Of a stretch of DNA of 64,000 bases, positions 48,301-61,800 are shown piece by piece. The stretch is from assembly GCA_003952965.2 (NCBI GenBank), contig RXIC02000086.1, positions 233,958 to 297,957 on the forward strand. Reading direction: 5' to 3'. The stretch is from Morella rubra (taxonomy: Eukaryota; Streptophyta; Magnoliopsida; Fagales; Myricaceae). The notes under the pieces were generated by a model that saw only the letters and a list, made by a program, of their open reading frames with translations, was not told the origin of the DNA and did no database searches. The translations under genes were made by a program, and so were the position numbers. The stretch's first letter is position 1. The number at the start of each line of letters is the position of its first letter.

Positions 48301-51300
48301 AATCACAAAACATATTAAGTTCAAATCATAAAATCAGTAAAGTATATGAAACTATTCAAATAAATATAAACAATGATTAATAGTTGCAACGCTTTCCTCG
48401 CGCTCTCAAACCCCAATGGTTGACTTGCTTGATAAAATACTAATGCACTTGTATACAACAATTAAACCTGGTACCAATAGGCAGTCTCAAACCATCGAAA
48501 TACTACACGTACAATAGGCACGAATTGTGACATCAACATATCTAATTCCATGGAGTCCATCCACACAAGTTATGCTTAACTCCTTGATCTAGGCCACCGC
48601 CTTGTCAAAAAGTTGAGTAGAGAGTCAGAATCCTCTACGTACACATTGCTGTATTCATTACACTCCATGGCTCTATTACAATAGTAACTCTTCCTCAGCC
48701 CTTGTTACTAGCTAATTAAATACCGAGTAGTAGGGTTAGATCCCATTGTGTATTGTCTGATTGGCCCCTGGCTTGGTTGTCAGCCTTGTGTTGGTGACTG
48801 TTCGAATGTGATCGGCGCCAAGTGGAAATGTTTATAAAACCACACACTTTCAAAGGCATAAATATCGGGTCGTATCCGATTCCAGTATCCTCTTAGCTCT
48901 CGAAATCACACATGTGTAGTCAGCGTCCCTTTCTTCAAACCTCCTATTATAGATACGGTTTCTATGGACTTATGCTCTCTCTTACAGCAAACCTAGGGTT
49001 CCACATTCACTCTTACCGGGTCTTAGCTTACAGAAAGCTCAGAAACAATTAAATAGGGAGCCATGTAGGGTAAAAAAAGACACTAAAAAGCGATACCAAA
49101 TCTACTCTCAGCTTGTCCCATGTATCAGCAGTCTTCATGTCACTTGCTTCTGCACTTATCTAAAGTATTATGTGAAATTGATCATTCCCATGCAGGCCTA
49201 CCCTTTAGGATAAGGAGCTTTTCTTCTTTTCCATATATTTGGCTAAATCCAATTGAAGGAAACATGTTTAAAGACACCACTCCTGTCACAGTAATTCTCG
49301 GGTCTTATCTCCTCACAACCGCACTTACTGAGTAAGCAATGCACTCTTCCTCTCTCTTTTCAACACTTAAGGGATTCATTCTCTATTCTTATACGCATAA
49401 TCGACGACTTTCGTTTTAGGGATCTATAGTGGGTAAACGCCAACCACTAAGCCAATCTTCGTGCATACGCCATATGATTCCTCGCTTAACAATCTTATTT
49501 TGACCCTTCGTGTGCATGTCCTCAAAGCTGGTCTCTCGTTGAACTCTGATTCTGAACAGATGTTAGAGTCTCCAATTTTCTTTTCATCGTGGACTCACTG
49601 CATTACTACTGGCGCAATAATTGAATAAATGTTGTGGCCTTATTGCGTATGCTTAATAACTGGCTTAGTTTCTCTTGGAAGAACGAAGAGAGGAGCTAAA
49701 AGAAGCCGAGGGATCAGTGCCTATGCCTTGGTACGGTGAGCACTAACCACTCTGCCATCGGTCATCGTGTCCCTTCCTGAGACCCCAATGGATATAATCT
49801 GAACGTATGTGATAAGTAATAACTTTTTGATTTGACCCTCTAACGTACCACTTATCGTGTGGAATAACTCTAGCTGTAAAGATAGTCGGTGCGCGATAAA
49901 CGCGAATCGAATCATGATCTTGAGACTTCCATCTTCTCACCAGTATATGGAGGCCATGAATTCTCCCTAGTTATGAGCATCGGACACACCTCTTCTCTCT
50001 TTCATACCTCCATTCGTACCTTTCAACCACGTGCGCGTTGCGGTCCTGACGATGAGCAAGCCCAATTTCTCCAGTGCTTGCATAACCATCATACTGCATC
50101 GTTAGTTTTCCATCCTTCCCGCCCTATATCTATTTTTCTCCGTCTTTTTTTACAAACGAATCGTTATCTTAAGGAAGGATGGTAACCTTAACGCTAAGAT
50201 CCTACCTATTATGAGCCTCATCATCGAACTCGTATCATACAATCTTTACTTGTAAATGTGCTCTATCAGAATCCTCATACCATCCACCTCACCATCTATT
50301 ATCGACTCTCATAGTTTGCAGGAGTAAGGATTAATATAAATAATTCTAGTCATAAGGGGAAATTCAGTGTTGTTATAAAGTTTAGTGCAAGAAGCTCTGC
50401 AATCAGTAACGTACCTCCACCCTGCAGAGAGTGCCACGAACATCATATCTTCTCTCAGCACTCATGAACTGATCATTCGCACACACTCTCTACACTTATG
50501 GGGCCCCCTGCCGGAGACGAAGCTGTACTTTCTTTGGCTTGACATCGAATGTTCAGGTATCATGCATCATCTCCCCCGAAACTCGATTGAGAATATATTG
50601 GTCCGATATACGATATCGCGTGTCCTTCTCATTCATTTGAAGCTTTTTGCATCTATGTCGATCACAACTCGAGTGTCTCGTCTCTACTTGTCTCTCACTC
50701 TGCCTCGTCCCGTGGTCGTGTTGTGTGGGCGGTTTAGAGAGAGATGAGTGTTGTCCTGTATCGGCCATATTTATGATGTATTGAGCTACGTGGCTATTCA
50801 TATCTTAATTTTTAATGAATGGTTACCCTATGTGCACCCAAATATGACAATCACTCCCAGATCCCCAGCCTCCACCCAGGTGCTCTCCACGACGCAAGCC
50901 CTGCGAGTCGTGTTCCGGATCGTTGAGATTTGCCGACTCGATCCTTTAGACCTTTTTCTGAGCTCAATACACGAATCCTATAAACGAAACACTAACCGTT
51001 GCTTCCCGGCTTTGACTGCATAAATATATAGGATATCCATCCTCAAAATCTCTAATACTCTGTAACTTAAATGTCGGGACTTTATTATTACCACTCCCTG
51101 AACTCTATCATGGTTAGCCGCTAGCATCTCTCTTCTCTCTCCAAAGACACAGTTTCCACTCTTTATACCAAATCAATGACATAATGAGATGCATCCCGCT
51201 TGAAAAATTAGAAAAAGGAAGTTGAAACGGACGATGATGATGTCGCGCGCCGCCCTAATGATGTCAAAACCAAGGCAAAACTCGCTTGTCTGATCTTAGC

Positions 51301-52900
51301 CCGCGCTTTCAGATCAAAGTGTGCTCTTCAAAGGAAGGGCAATGGGGATAGATATCAGCCTCATGATGATGCGTTATCCACGACTACTTTACAGCTAGAG
51401 TATTCCAACGATATGGACGAATTAAATAAAAGTTAATTTCACGAGATTTATTATTGGGGCGCCGTTTTTAGTCTCTCTTCCCTTCCAAACTAGCAGTATA
51501 GCTACGCAAAGCACAACTTAATCATGCGCAGTATTAATAGTCTTAAAATTGGTAACATCTGTTCAGAATAGTTCAAGAGACGCTTGACATGCACAAGGGT
51601 ATAAATTTTTGGACAAGGCTTTGATGTGTTTGGCGTACACTTAGATCTAAAGGTCCAATAAGAAAAGAAAGAATCCTTTTTAGCAAGGAAAACTTCTAGC
51701 AGAAGACAAATTAAGATGGAGTTAATGTTTCTTCATTGATTAGCCAAAATAGGAAAAAGAAAATCTTATCAAAGTAGGCTGCTGGGATGTCATACAATAC
51801 TTTAATAAGCTCAAAATGATGCTCATACGCTTAGATGCTTTTTCCTAATGGCTCCTTTTATGTTTCTGCTTTCTGCTAAGTAACCCTACGATGGGGAAAA
51901 AAATAAGAATTAAATTCCATGGATTCTCGAGAGCAAGAGGTACTGATCCCGATATGCTTGAAGGTGTGTGGTATAATATCCACTGGCCGATCAATTCGAA
52001 AGTCACCAAAAGGTGAAAAAGCAGGGGCCAACAGATACCGATCTAACATTTATTTGAACAACTAAAGTACTTTTGTCATGATTAGTCAGTTGTCGTAGGG
52101 ATTCTTCAACTTTAAGCCTCTTCGGATTTTTCATAATTTATACTTGATCGATGAGCTCTTCAGTTCATTTTCAACATATTACAAGCACTTTTGGACTCAA
52201 AGGTTTTCAATGTTATATATATATATATATATGTGACTTGTGTGTACATCTAGTGGAAGACACCAACTTCAAACAGATAACAATAACGGCTTTTACGGGT
52301 TTTTCACGAGGATGTCTCTCCTTCCGAATGAAACTTTCTGGTAGTGGAACTGCCTCCTGTTTTCAGTGCTTTACAGATTTACGAGTTTTAGATTATTTTC
52401 TAGACAAACTAAATCAACAGAAACTAATAACTTGTTGAAGATTTATTTTGGGTAACAACACCGGGACGAAAAATTCCGTTAGCTCAATGGACTGCACTGG
52501 CGCGCGCGAAGCATTAACCCGATATATATATAGTGGTTTTAAGTCTAAACACTTTCTTTCTTGTCCCTCCATTTGCATAGGATCAAAAATCATCTTGGAG
52601 ACTATAGATGACTACTGTCTACACCTTCGTAGATCTTTATTCGGTATAATATTGGTTACTTCCTTCCTTACAAAAGCATGCATACCGCGCGTACGTACGT
52701 AATGGTCCCCATATATAGTACTCACGCCGGACAAATTGAAAACAGACTTCGATTTGAAGTCACGCTGCCGGTTAAGGCGGTAAGCACTATTAATATTGTG
52801 AAGACATTGCAATTTGCACATTGAACAAAGATTCACGTTTCAAAAGTTAGACTTTGGATAATGTTTGGAAGAGACTTCACCGATCATACATGCATGGATC
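42371..52900. other. Unassigned stretch, probably low-quality sequence
   Basis: 10.5 kb without a recognisable gene, RNA, transposon end or array. Word use resembles the noisy copies at 40640-42370 and 58871-64000. By order, 42371 to about 44500 should be the noisy continuation of bHLH exons 2-7, but I could not anchor it. The rest may be unpolished sequence downstream of that gene. Confidence 0.45.
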
Positions 52901-53838
52901 GACTAAGAAGAAAAAGCTCGTTTTTGCTCGAGGAAAATTTTTTCTTTTGAGGGAGATAGTTGGGATGGCGTATCAATGTACCATGCATTATCTTCTAATG
53001 GTTTAATTCACCCAATTGTGGCCACCCGTAGAGAGCATAACGCCAGCCACGTATATAGTCTAAAACGCGCATACACGTACGTGCACGCGCGCATGCACAT
53101 TGAACTCTCTCTTTCTCTCTCAAACATTATCATCCAGCAGAAACCCTAAAAGCAGGAACAGTGGGCCGCCTTCCGACTTCCACTAAGACGCTCCAAACAT
53201 ATAAACAAATGGAAAAGTTAAAACCCCAATTAAACAAGCTCCACTCATTCCTTTCCTCAATACGAAATTCAATACAATAGAGTACTCCTTTATTTCTTTT
53301 TCCTTTTTCTTCTTTCTCTGTAAAAATAAAAAGGTGGTGCCAGCTCTATAATTGGTAGACATACATCAACAGGAACAGAAGGACCTTTTATCCAGCTCCT
53401 GCTAAATTCAGCTATTAAAAACAAAGCAAAAGAAATTCTCTCGAAATGAGTGTAAACTTCCGCTAAATTTAGCAGCTGTTCCTGTTCCTAACCCACCTCT
53501 AACTACATTTATAAATACTTGGGTTGCTACAACACCTATATTCCCTTAAAGAGGCCACTAATGATTCTGCTTGCAGTGCAGCTGGCCCAGTAATGCCTGT
53601 CCATCTTTGAATTGTCACTTCCTTTAATTTGTCTCTCCCTTTTGATGATCCCTTTTCTTTGTTTCTTTAGCTTTTCCTCATGACTGGCACAGCACAGCAA
53701 TCGTAGCCTCTACGGTCTCCAATTTCCAGTGTTCTTTCTAAATCGAAATTACCATTTCTAACTTAATTAGCTGGGTTGTTGGTACTATACTACTTGTGTT
53801 ATTATATAGAACATCTTTGCCTTCGATCGTTCTCCTCT

Positions 53839-56174
53839 CTACCTGAATGTTCCTCCAAATGTTGGCGTCCAAAAATCAGCAGTAGTTTCGTTAGCGACTG
53901 GATAGGTGCTTGAAATCGGAACCAAACAGAGTCCTCGGGTTCCTAGATCTTTCCCTGGGCCTTCAGTACCGTCCTTGAGCTTATCTGAGCACTGCAACAT
54001 GTACATTAATGTTTCCTTAATGAGTTAATGTCTTACCACGTACTATAAAGTAAGATTGGGAAGGACATTGCCCAGTGGAAAAATTAAAATGAATGAGAAA
54101 ATTTCGTACCTGTTGGTGTGGAATTACAGTTCCATTTTTCATATATGGAGTACTCAAGACCTGAGGTTACCAAGGTAAACGCACATTAGGATTAAGCAGA
54201 TAAGAGTTCTCACAGGTATATATTCTTCTATTCACATTCGCGTTGCTTGTATCGATCGATTTTTAGGGTTTTCTTATATGTGTATTCATGACGAGGAAGA
54301 AGGTAATGGAACATACACTGACTTGATCGTGGAGGAACTTTATGTAGTCAATAGCTTCGTGGAGAACGGATGCTGTATCAGTCTGAGACAAGAATACGTT
54401 CAAACAGGTGAGGGTTCCATTATTTCACAAGAGCAAAGATATCTTCCTCATTGTACTCTTTGAAAAAGTAAGGTAAAATCCAAAAAGTTCACCTTTCCGA
54501 AAGGCGAAACCAATTGTTGGAGTGCAGTTATTCGGTCCCCTAGCTTCTCTTTGCGGACCTGACAGAAAACGCTATCTATTTCTCAACCGTTTCTTTAAAG
54601 ATTGAACGGAAAAAGTAAACATATTTGAACTACGAAACCAAAGATATGGCACCTAGCACTTCCACTAGTCAAAAGCTTCATCGAATATTTATCGTACCTT
54701 AAAAGTTGGTAATGGTGATGGGGTTTCAATTCTAGGCCTTTTGAACACAGGTTCACTGCTACCTTTCTTCGCCACTGAGACGGAGTCATGAACATCTTCA
54801 ACGTTGGGCTGAAATTCCGGTGTATAAACTGAATTAGTGCCAAAACCCTAGCTTTGATCTTAACCATGAACTAATGCGATATTTACCTTTGTAGAGAGGT
54901 TGGGGCCGTACTTCGGTTTCTCCTCAAAAGTTAGCCCTAAAAATTGTGACTGTGATGAAGGAAGAAGGCCGGGTCGAATATTGTCGGTTAGAGCCGCCGA
55001 GGAGGCATTCCAAAAAGGTGCTTTGTTGGAGAAGTGCAAGCCACCAGGTTGCTGCTTTGGCAAAAAGGGAGATAATTTAGGCCAAGAAGGCGATAGCTCA
55101 TTAGAGTTGGTCCCATAATTAGCGGTGGAGGAATAGCTCATGGACCGATTGTCGAATAGAGATTGCGGTGGTTGAGGGTCAGGATCAAATAAACTTTGCA
55201 CCAATGTTGAAGGGTAGCCATAAGAAGCTGCGCCTAAAGGGAAGCCGGCCGACAAGCCCTGGCAAGTCACTTTGCAATTGCCGGAACTAGTGACAGTGTC
55301 CAAAGGAAAGTCTTGATTCATAGACTTGAAAGCAGTGACGGATAACTCATCACCTCCACTGGAGAAGTTCTTTGGGCTCCAATTCTTCTGGATTTGAGAA
55401 GAGTCTACCCCTCTTTCTTGCTGGTAATTCAGCCTGGAATTCATATCTTCTTGAAGCATTGAATTATAATTGTTCTCAGCTCTTCCACTGCCCCGACTGC
55501 GAAAAGATAAGATAATTAATGGAATATGACTCGAAGTTCTCTCCCACAATCTTATGATATGTCTTTTTCTCTTTCCTATGGATACTAAAAAACCTCTGTT
55601 GATCATATTGACTTCTTTTTCAGAAGATAACTATGGATAAAAGGTAACAAGTGCTCTACCTTTTATTCCCTAGTGGAAGATCAATTGGACTATAAGATCT
55701 TTTAAGATTTGGATTCAACGTGATAGCTAGCTAGGAATTTTATAACAAAAAATCTGCCATCAGAATTATCATGGCAACTTGTGGATAGAAGCCTATGATT
55801 TGTTAAGCTAGCAAAGCACCAACTTACAGCAAAGCTTGGTTCCAATCGGATGTTGGTGTGGACGTTGACGAGAAGCCGAAACCCATCATCTGCAAGCTGG
55901 TGGAATCGATCAAGATGCTACTGCTGCCACTGGCTGAATCAGTCTGCTGATGGGGCTTTTGCAAATCCTGGAAAACTAGCGAGCTATCACCCTCCGAATT
56001 AGTCTCCTCGCAGTTAGACCTCCCCTTCAGGTCCACCATATCCGACCACACATAACCTCCCGTGTCGTTAAGCGCCATGGAACACGGCGATGTGCTTCCC
56101 AGCTGGAACGCGCTTCTCGATGAGTTCATCCACCAGTTCCCCCCGCAAACCCCGGTCTGAAATTCCTCTGCCAT
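53839..56174 (-). CDS. Atypical bHLH transcription factor, bHLH112-like
   Basis: Seven exons on the minus strand: 56174-55828, 55496-54887, 54808-54698, 54558-54493, 54382-54323, 54160-54110 and 53991-53839. All splice sites are GT-AG and the joined frame gives 465 residues. The N terminus MAEEFQTGVCGGNWWMNSSR, then GYVWSDMVDLKGRS and GFGFSSTSTPTSDWNQALLR, are hallmarks of this plant subfamily. The HLH part is split over exons 3-5: FKRPRIETPSPLPTFK, VRKEKLGDRITALQQLVSPF and TDTASVLHEAIDYIKFLHDQ. The C terminus GLCLVPISSTYPVANETTAD plus FWTPTFGG is diagnostic. The basic region lacks the His-Glu-Arg E-box contacts; Arabidopsis bHLH112 is reported to regulate abiotic-stress genes through other sites. 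An in-frame ATG 51 bases upstream exists, but homologues begin MAEEFQ. Confidence 0.88.
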
Positions 56175-56179
56175 GGCCA

Positions 56180-58870
56180 GAAGATATATATCCAACCCAG
56201 TTCTAAACGAACTGCTATATGTCAATGTCTTCTACCCTTCTTCCACGTTCCTCTTTCTTTTTTGTGTCCTGAGCTCTCTCTTTCGCTAGCAATATCTTAG
56301 TTAAGTAAAGCAAAATTCCTTTGTAGCTAAATTGTTTTGCAAGGGGGGGTAAGATTTATATATGAAACGGGTGGACAGGGTACGGACAATGGAGATTTAA
56401 TTAAGCGGAATCCGGTTGACATTTCAATGAGATGATTGGACAAATGAGAGAGCATTTTGAATCAAATTCTCTTTTCCTCTGATTAGTTTTTCCTTTTTCC
56501 TTTTTCCCTTTTTTGCCCTTTTGCTTTTTGGTGGCAAAATTCTTGTTCCTTATAAAAAAAGGGATATGGTATGATGATGACGGTGTTTCATCTGACTATG
56601 CCACGTCAGGGTTTTGGACAAATAATGCAGCTTCTTTTTGGCTAATCAGACGGACGAAATTCGTTGTTGATTAGTAAAAGGGAAAGGCCCGGATAAACCT
56701 GAATATATTAGGACCATTTGGTACCTATAAAAAAAATAAAATATCACAACTATGTGATACTTGATGGTCCAAATGTATGATTGAATAGAAGAAGAAGAGT
56801 ATGTAGTAGGTTACGTTTTCTATATTCTAAATGAGTGGCGCCTCAAAGCGGGAAAGTGGCGCGTGGCTTGACAGTCACTTGACACGAGGGTTTTTTTTTT
56901 TTTTTTTTTTTTCCTGGTACGTTTTCTATACGGCCAAACACAACATAGCATACATGGGGAAACCACAGATCAGCTCAGCCCATCGAAATTAGGGACGTAA
57001 TTTATCTCCTTTTAAACTTAAAAGCGGCTGCTCATTTCAAATTATTTATAATTTAAAAAAAGGAAAAATTTGAAGAAATTGGGCTGTAAAACACTTCAAT
57101 AACTGTCAACAGCCAGAATGACAGCGACCAAAAGGACGCAAATTTTGCTAATCACAGCAAAAGTGTGCCCTAAGTTTTTGTTTTCTCGAATAACTAAAAT
57201 ATATAGTATCCTTATTAAAGAAGTAATAAGATAATTTACAACGGATATTTCTAGCGATGAGAAGGAGAGAGAAATTCAAATATGAATGATAATATGCGAA
57301 CAAAAGTGTACACTAATTATCATTATTTTAGAATAAATAAGTCACTTGCTACCCTTGTGTAGTAATAGAATCAAGAGATAAATACGGTACTGTTGCAATC
57401 CAAATTATTATTTTGTAATATTACATTCATTAATTATTGATCCCATCGCTTTGTACATTTTGTTAAAGATTTTTTGTTAAATTTAACGAAAATTAATTTT
57501 CTTTAAACTCTAAAATTATGATTTTATCCTTATAAAAATGTCATTGTAAAAAATATTATAAAAATAAAATTATCATTTTGTGTACCAAAATATTACTTTC
57601 TGTTTAAATTGATGAAATTTTTTAATGACCGATATAAACTGTCTCAAATTAGTAGTTAATGGGTGCATTGTGAAAAAAAATAATAGTTTAAAGTATAAAG
57701 TGTCAATATTCTCATAGATAGACAGTGCAAATTGTATTTATTTTTAAAATTAATTATATAATTATTTTTTTGCCATAACAATCTGAATTGGAATCAATAC
57801 ATGCGAGGATAACACAGAAAAAAAAAAAAAAAAAAAGGAAAGAGAGGCTCAAATCCATGTCAGGAAAAAAAAAATGGAGCCTTGTGTTACTGTTGGGTGA
57901 TATATTGAAAATCCCAAAACAAAATGCTGTTCATTAACCTACCTAGAATTTGATGTTTATTTTCTTTTGGGTCAGGAATTAAAATACTGTCTTTAGGGGA
58001 AAAAAAATTGAAAATATCTTTGTACTGTTCATCTGCATATTCTTTTGTTTACCATTTCCGTTCTAACTTGTAAGACCAACAACTAGACCTCAATGCTTTC
58101 CAAGCCAACAAAATTAGGACAACAATGATCATAGACGGTAACAAGAAGTCAATAGGTCGGTCTGGTCGGGGTTAGTCCAATAGCAAACAGTTGACTAAAA
58201 AAATCTGCTGCCTTCGTTTTCCTGCACTGCATTCCAAAATTTCCATGTCCGGATACTGATATAAACCACACCCTAATGCTCAGGACGCACGCCACCCAAA
58301 TTTGTCTCTGTTCAATGGAAGTCTTACCTCTGTAGGAACCACAAAAACAGTTGATCTGTTTACCGGTCAAATTCATTTGCGACTCCCGCCAGGCAAAGCA
58401 CCACCTTAGGTTCACAAAAGATCAACAATTTTCTCTGGTCTACGAAATCCATAGACTTTACGCGTCATATAGCCTAAAACAAATCAGTGTGAAATTCAGT
58501 TGACTTGTGTATGTGCAAAGTCAAAAGCAATAAGTTAGGTCAGATCCATGAATTTCCATCTCATTTCCTTGAAAATGCCAGGAAAACGACTGGTCTTTTT
58601 AAAATAAAAAATAAAATTAAAGTTTGAAAAGCTGATCACTAGACAGCATGGGTGCTCCTGGTCTAAAGCTTAGCCCGCAGTCGACTTCTTGATCTTTTTA
58701 ACCGTAAGGGTTTTTGTCAGCGACCCACGTGTGGAAAACATTAGTTAGACGCATTAATCACTTTTAGAGTCCGAGTATGCAGCTCGTTTTAGTTGATGTT
58801 TATGCACCACGACCTAATATTGACTACATTCGGAGTGTCTGATTGGGGGAATGATCAACTGCAACTCAGG
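56180..58870 (-). repeat. Copy C of the triplicated segment, inverted and clean
   Basis: Reverse complement of B 40640-37581 (except B's noisy and foreign patches) and of A 33267-32270. This is the promoter and upstream region of the intact bHLH112-like gene and probably the correct version of the locus. At about 58870 the match to copy A stops being exact and becomes patchy. Confidence 0.85.
56354..56362 (-). promoter_or_regulatory. Putative TATA box of the bHLH112-like gene
   Basis: tatataaat on the minus strand, about 180 bp before the ATG at 56174, next to a G/C run. The same element lies in the leader of copy B near 40477-40485. Inferred from sequence and position only. Confidence 0.45.
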
Positions 58871-61800
58871 AATTCTCTGTCGTATTCATCTCTCACCCTC
58901 TGCTCCTCATTTAACCTCATCTGTGACAGTCGACATCTCTGTATTATGCATTACATTCACACCAATAATCACTGACAAGAATTCGTTATGCATGTGATTA
59001 TTCCAACTTCGGAGGCTTGCAAACTCCATCTCTTGAGACAAAAGAGTAAAAAGAGTTCTTGATTAGCCAAGTGAATTACTATGTAATTCGCTACCCTTCT
59101 GCACATTTTCATTATTCATATTTTACATTATATACCCCACAAAACAAAATACCATGACTAAGCCCTCAACGCTTGTGTCTACTTATGTATTTAGCTTCAG
59201 CCTATATCAGCAACCCGGGTTTTTAGCTTTCATGCAACAGAAAATCATAAGAGATATGTAATGAGAGTCTATTTAGCTCAAATCCAAGTTATATATCTTT
59301 TGTATCAAACTCTATTAATACCGATATCTGTGTATCCAAGCACGTAACAACTCATGATACAAACCCACAGAATATGGTATAATGTGTGATGTAAACGAGA
59401 CGCTAGCTAAGCAACGCATGCAAGTATATCAAATTTTCTTATAGAGAAAAAGAATTAAACCATCCAGTATTCCTATAAGAGAGAGAACAAGATATAAGGC
59501 AACAATTAAGTGAAAAATATAAACTTAGACACATAGATAAACAGAGAAAGACAATGTACATCACAAAACAATGCTCCTTAAATGAATCAGCGAAGATCAG
59601 TTCGACAATACTTTGCGTGAGGTGCTTGAATCTATAGATATAACACAAGTAAAGACAAGAATATACGTGGAAGCATCACCCTCGTCTAAGCTTTTCGATG
59701 AAAAGAGGCGGGTACGAGAATCATCATGGTCCAGCGAGAGACGTTTTCCTGGCTTTTTCGAGCACATGCACACATTCAAGGTCAACCTAGTAAGTGAGTA
59801 TTATCAAATAACCGATTGATTTAGTATTGATATAGAGACTCTACTCTGATTTTCTCTTGTGAATTCATCCCTGAAATGAATGTCAATTAGTAGGTGTGAG
59901 TTCCAGATCTTATTAATATAAAGAAGTCCATATGCGGAAAACAAGAAGACAGTCGAGTTGATATAATCTCTAACACTATAAAGTATAGAGTGGAAACTAG
60001 CTACACGAGACAAAGTCTTGTAGTGCGACTGCTTCACATCAATAGGTTTATTACCTCTAAGAGCAAAGTTATACGAAGAGATAGCGATGATTTTACTGTG
60101 CCTTCAAATGTATAATTCATAGAAATATCAATAAGTGGATAATTATCTTCCCTAGTTTCATATTCACCTGGACAGAAGTAAAGAGATTATTAAAAGAGTC
60201 TACATATTAACGGGTATTCGACATCATTATTTAAAAAAATCCTTTGCTAAAAAGGTAATTAGCACCGGGTGATCCAAAAGAACCCTCCACAAGAGTTCTA
60301 TTCTTTTCCTTTAATGAGATGTCGATGTGCAACTGTAGAGTTTAAGTAAGAGACAAACTCTGCTCCCTATGAGATGCAGCTCGCATACACAGTTTCTTTT
60401 AATATCTTGTTAGCCGAATATCCATGATATATGTGTCCACAGTAGGCGCCGCTCCTTGGTTGATCTCCAAGTCAAGATTTCTATATATTATTTTCATATT
60501 CTCTATAAAGTCTCACTCTGAACTTACACTATTTTACTCTTCCTCTCTGAAGCCTGCGCCCTCAAGTATCAGCATCACTTATGATTAGCCAATATATGCA
60601 ATTCTCAGAAGTACGATTTAAAAATAACTTATTCTCTCAGAAATACTTTGTACCACGAGCACATTCGAATACATTTTAATTAATAGCACCTTTTCTAAGT
60701 GACCAACTGCTATAACATCATATTTCAAAATTCCTTACCTCAGCTAACGTCAAAATGTACCTTAACATAGTACAGATTCGTGTTTATTAAAGGGACGTGA
60801 CACATGTTAGCATTAGATGAAACCAGACCATACGAAGCTTTAAAAAATCGAAGCAAATATATAATCGAACGGTCCTGACCCCCTTCCGACTCACCCTACC
60901 TACAGAAGCGAAGTTGACTGACAGAGAGCAATCCAGACAGAGCATATGCAATCTCAAAGCATGCTACGCCTCAGCCAATCTCACATATCCGTTTGACACA
61001 GTTGCGCCACACAGAGATCAAACAAGCTTCAGCAGCATCAATCAACAATGCAACCGCCTCGTGCACCAACCTCTTAGTGGATTTTGCATCAGAATCAAGT
61101 ACCACAATGCTCATAATTTGCAACTTCGCCGCAGCCTGATAAACTGCCCGTAGTTTTTGTACGACGTCTTTGCGACAAGTCACGCGAAGACCCTCCGTTT
61201 CCAAAGCGCACGCTTCCTAATACTGCCCCAAAATGTATACATCAAGGAATTCCTAAGTAGACACCGTCCCGTATTTCCCCTCTCTCCTCTAAACAAGTAC
61301 AATTTTAATATTTATTTTCCTTGGAACAACACATCTGATCTAAGCACAAGACCCGCAACTTTATGAGAGAGCCGATAATTCTACTGAATTTATACAATAT
61401 ACTCCAGTAACAATATTCCCCATTGCCGCCTGTTAAACTCTCTCAATCAAACTAACATACCTTCTATGTGTATGAAAACGCATAAAAGATTGCAGGGCGT
61501 GCCTTCATCATGTCGGAACAGAGCGCTCATCGCATCCAGAAATACAATACCTGAATCATAGAATACCACGCGTACCCAAAAATGTTGGGGCAAGTCAAAT
61601 TGAACGCAATTTCCACTTGCATTCTCTAAGACGCTCTCACTCAACTTATCCATATTTACTTTACAAACCCAACCGAACCTGTTGCGTCAAATCACTCTCC
61701 AGCACCTCCCCACCCCTCACGGATCAAAATAATACCCACAAGAGAGATACCAACTTTCTCTAATTGCTTCTCAACATCCCACTATTACCACAAAAACGCT

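Noticed and set aside
42371-52900. A novel gene cluster in the stretch without known features
   Set aside because: Frames are short and scattered over both strands, no motif is visible, and the sequence texture matches the error-rich copies on either side.
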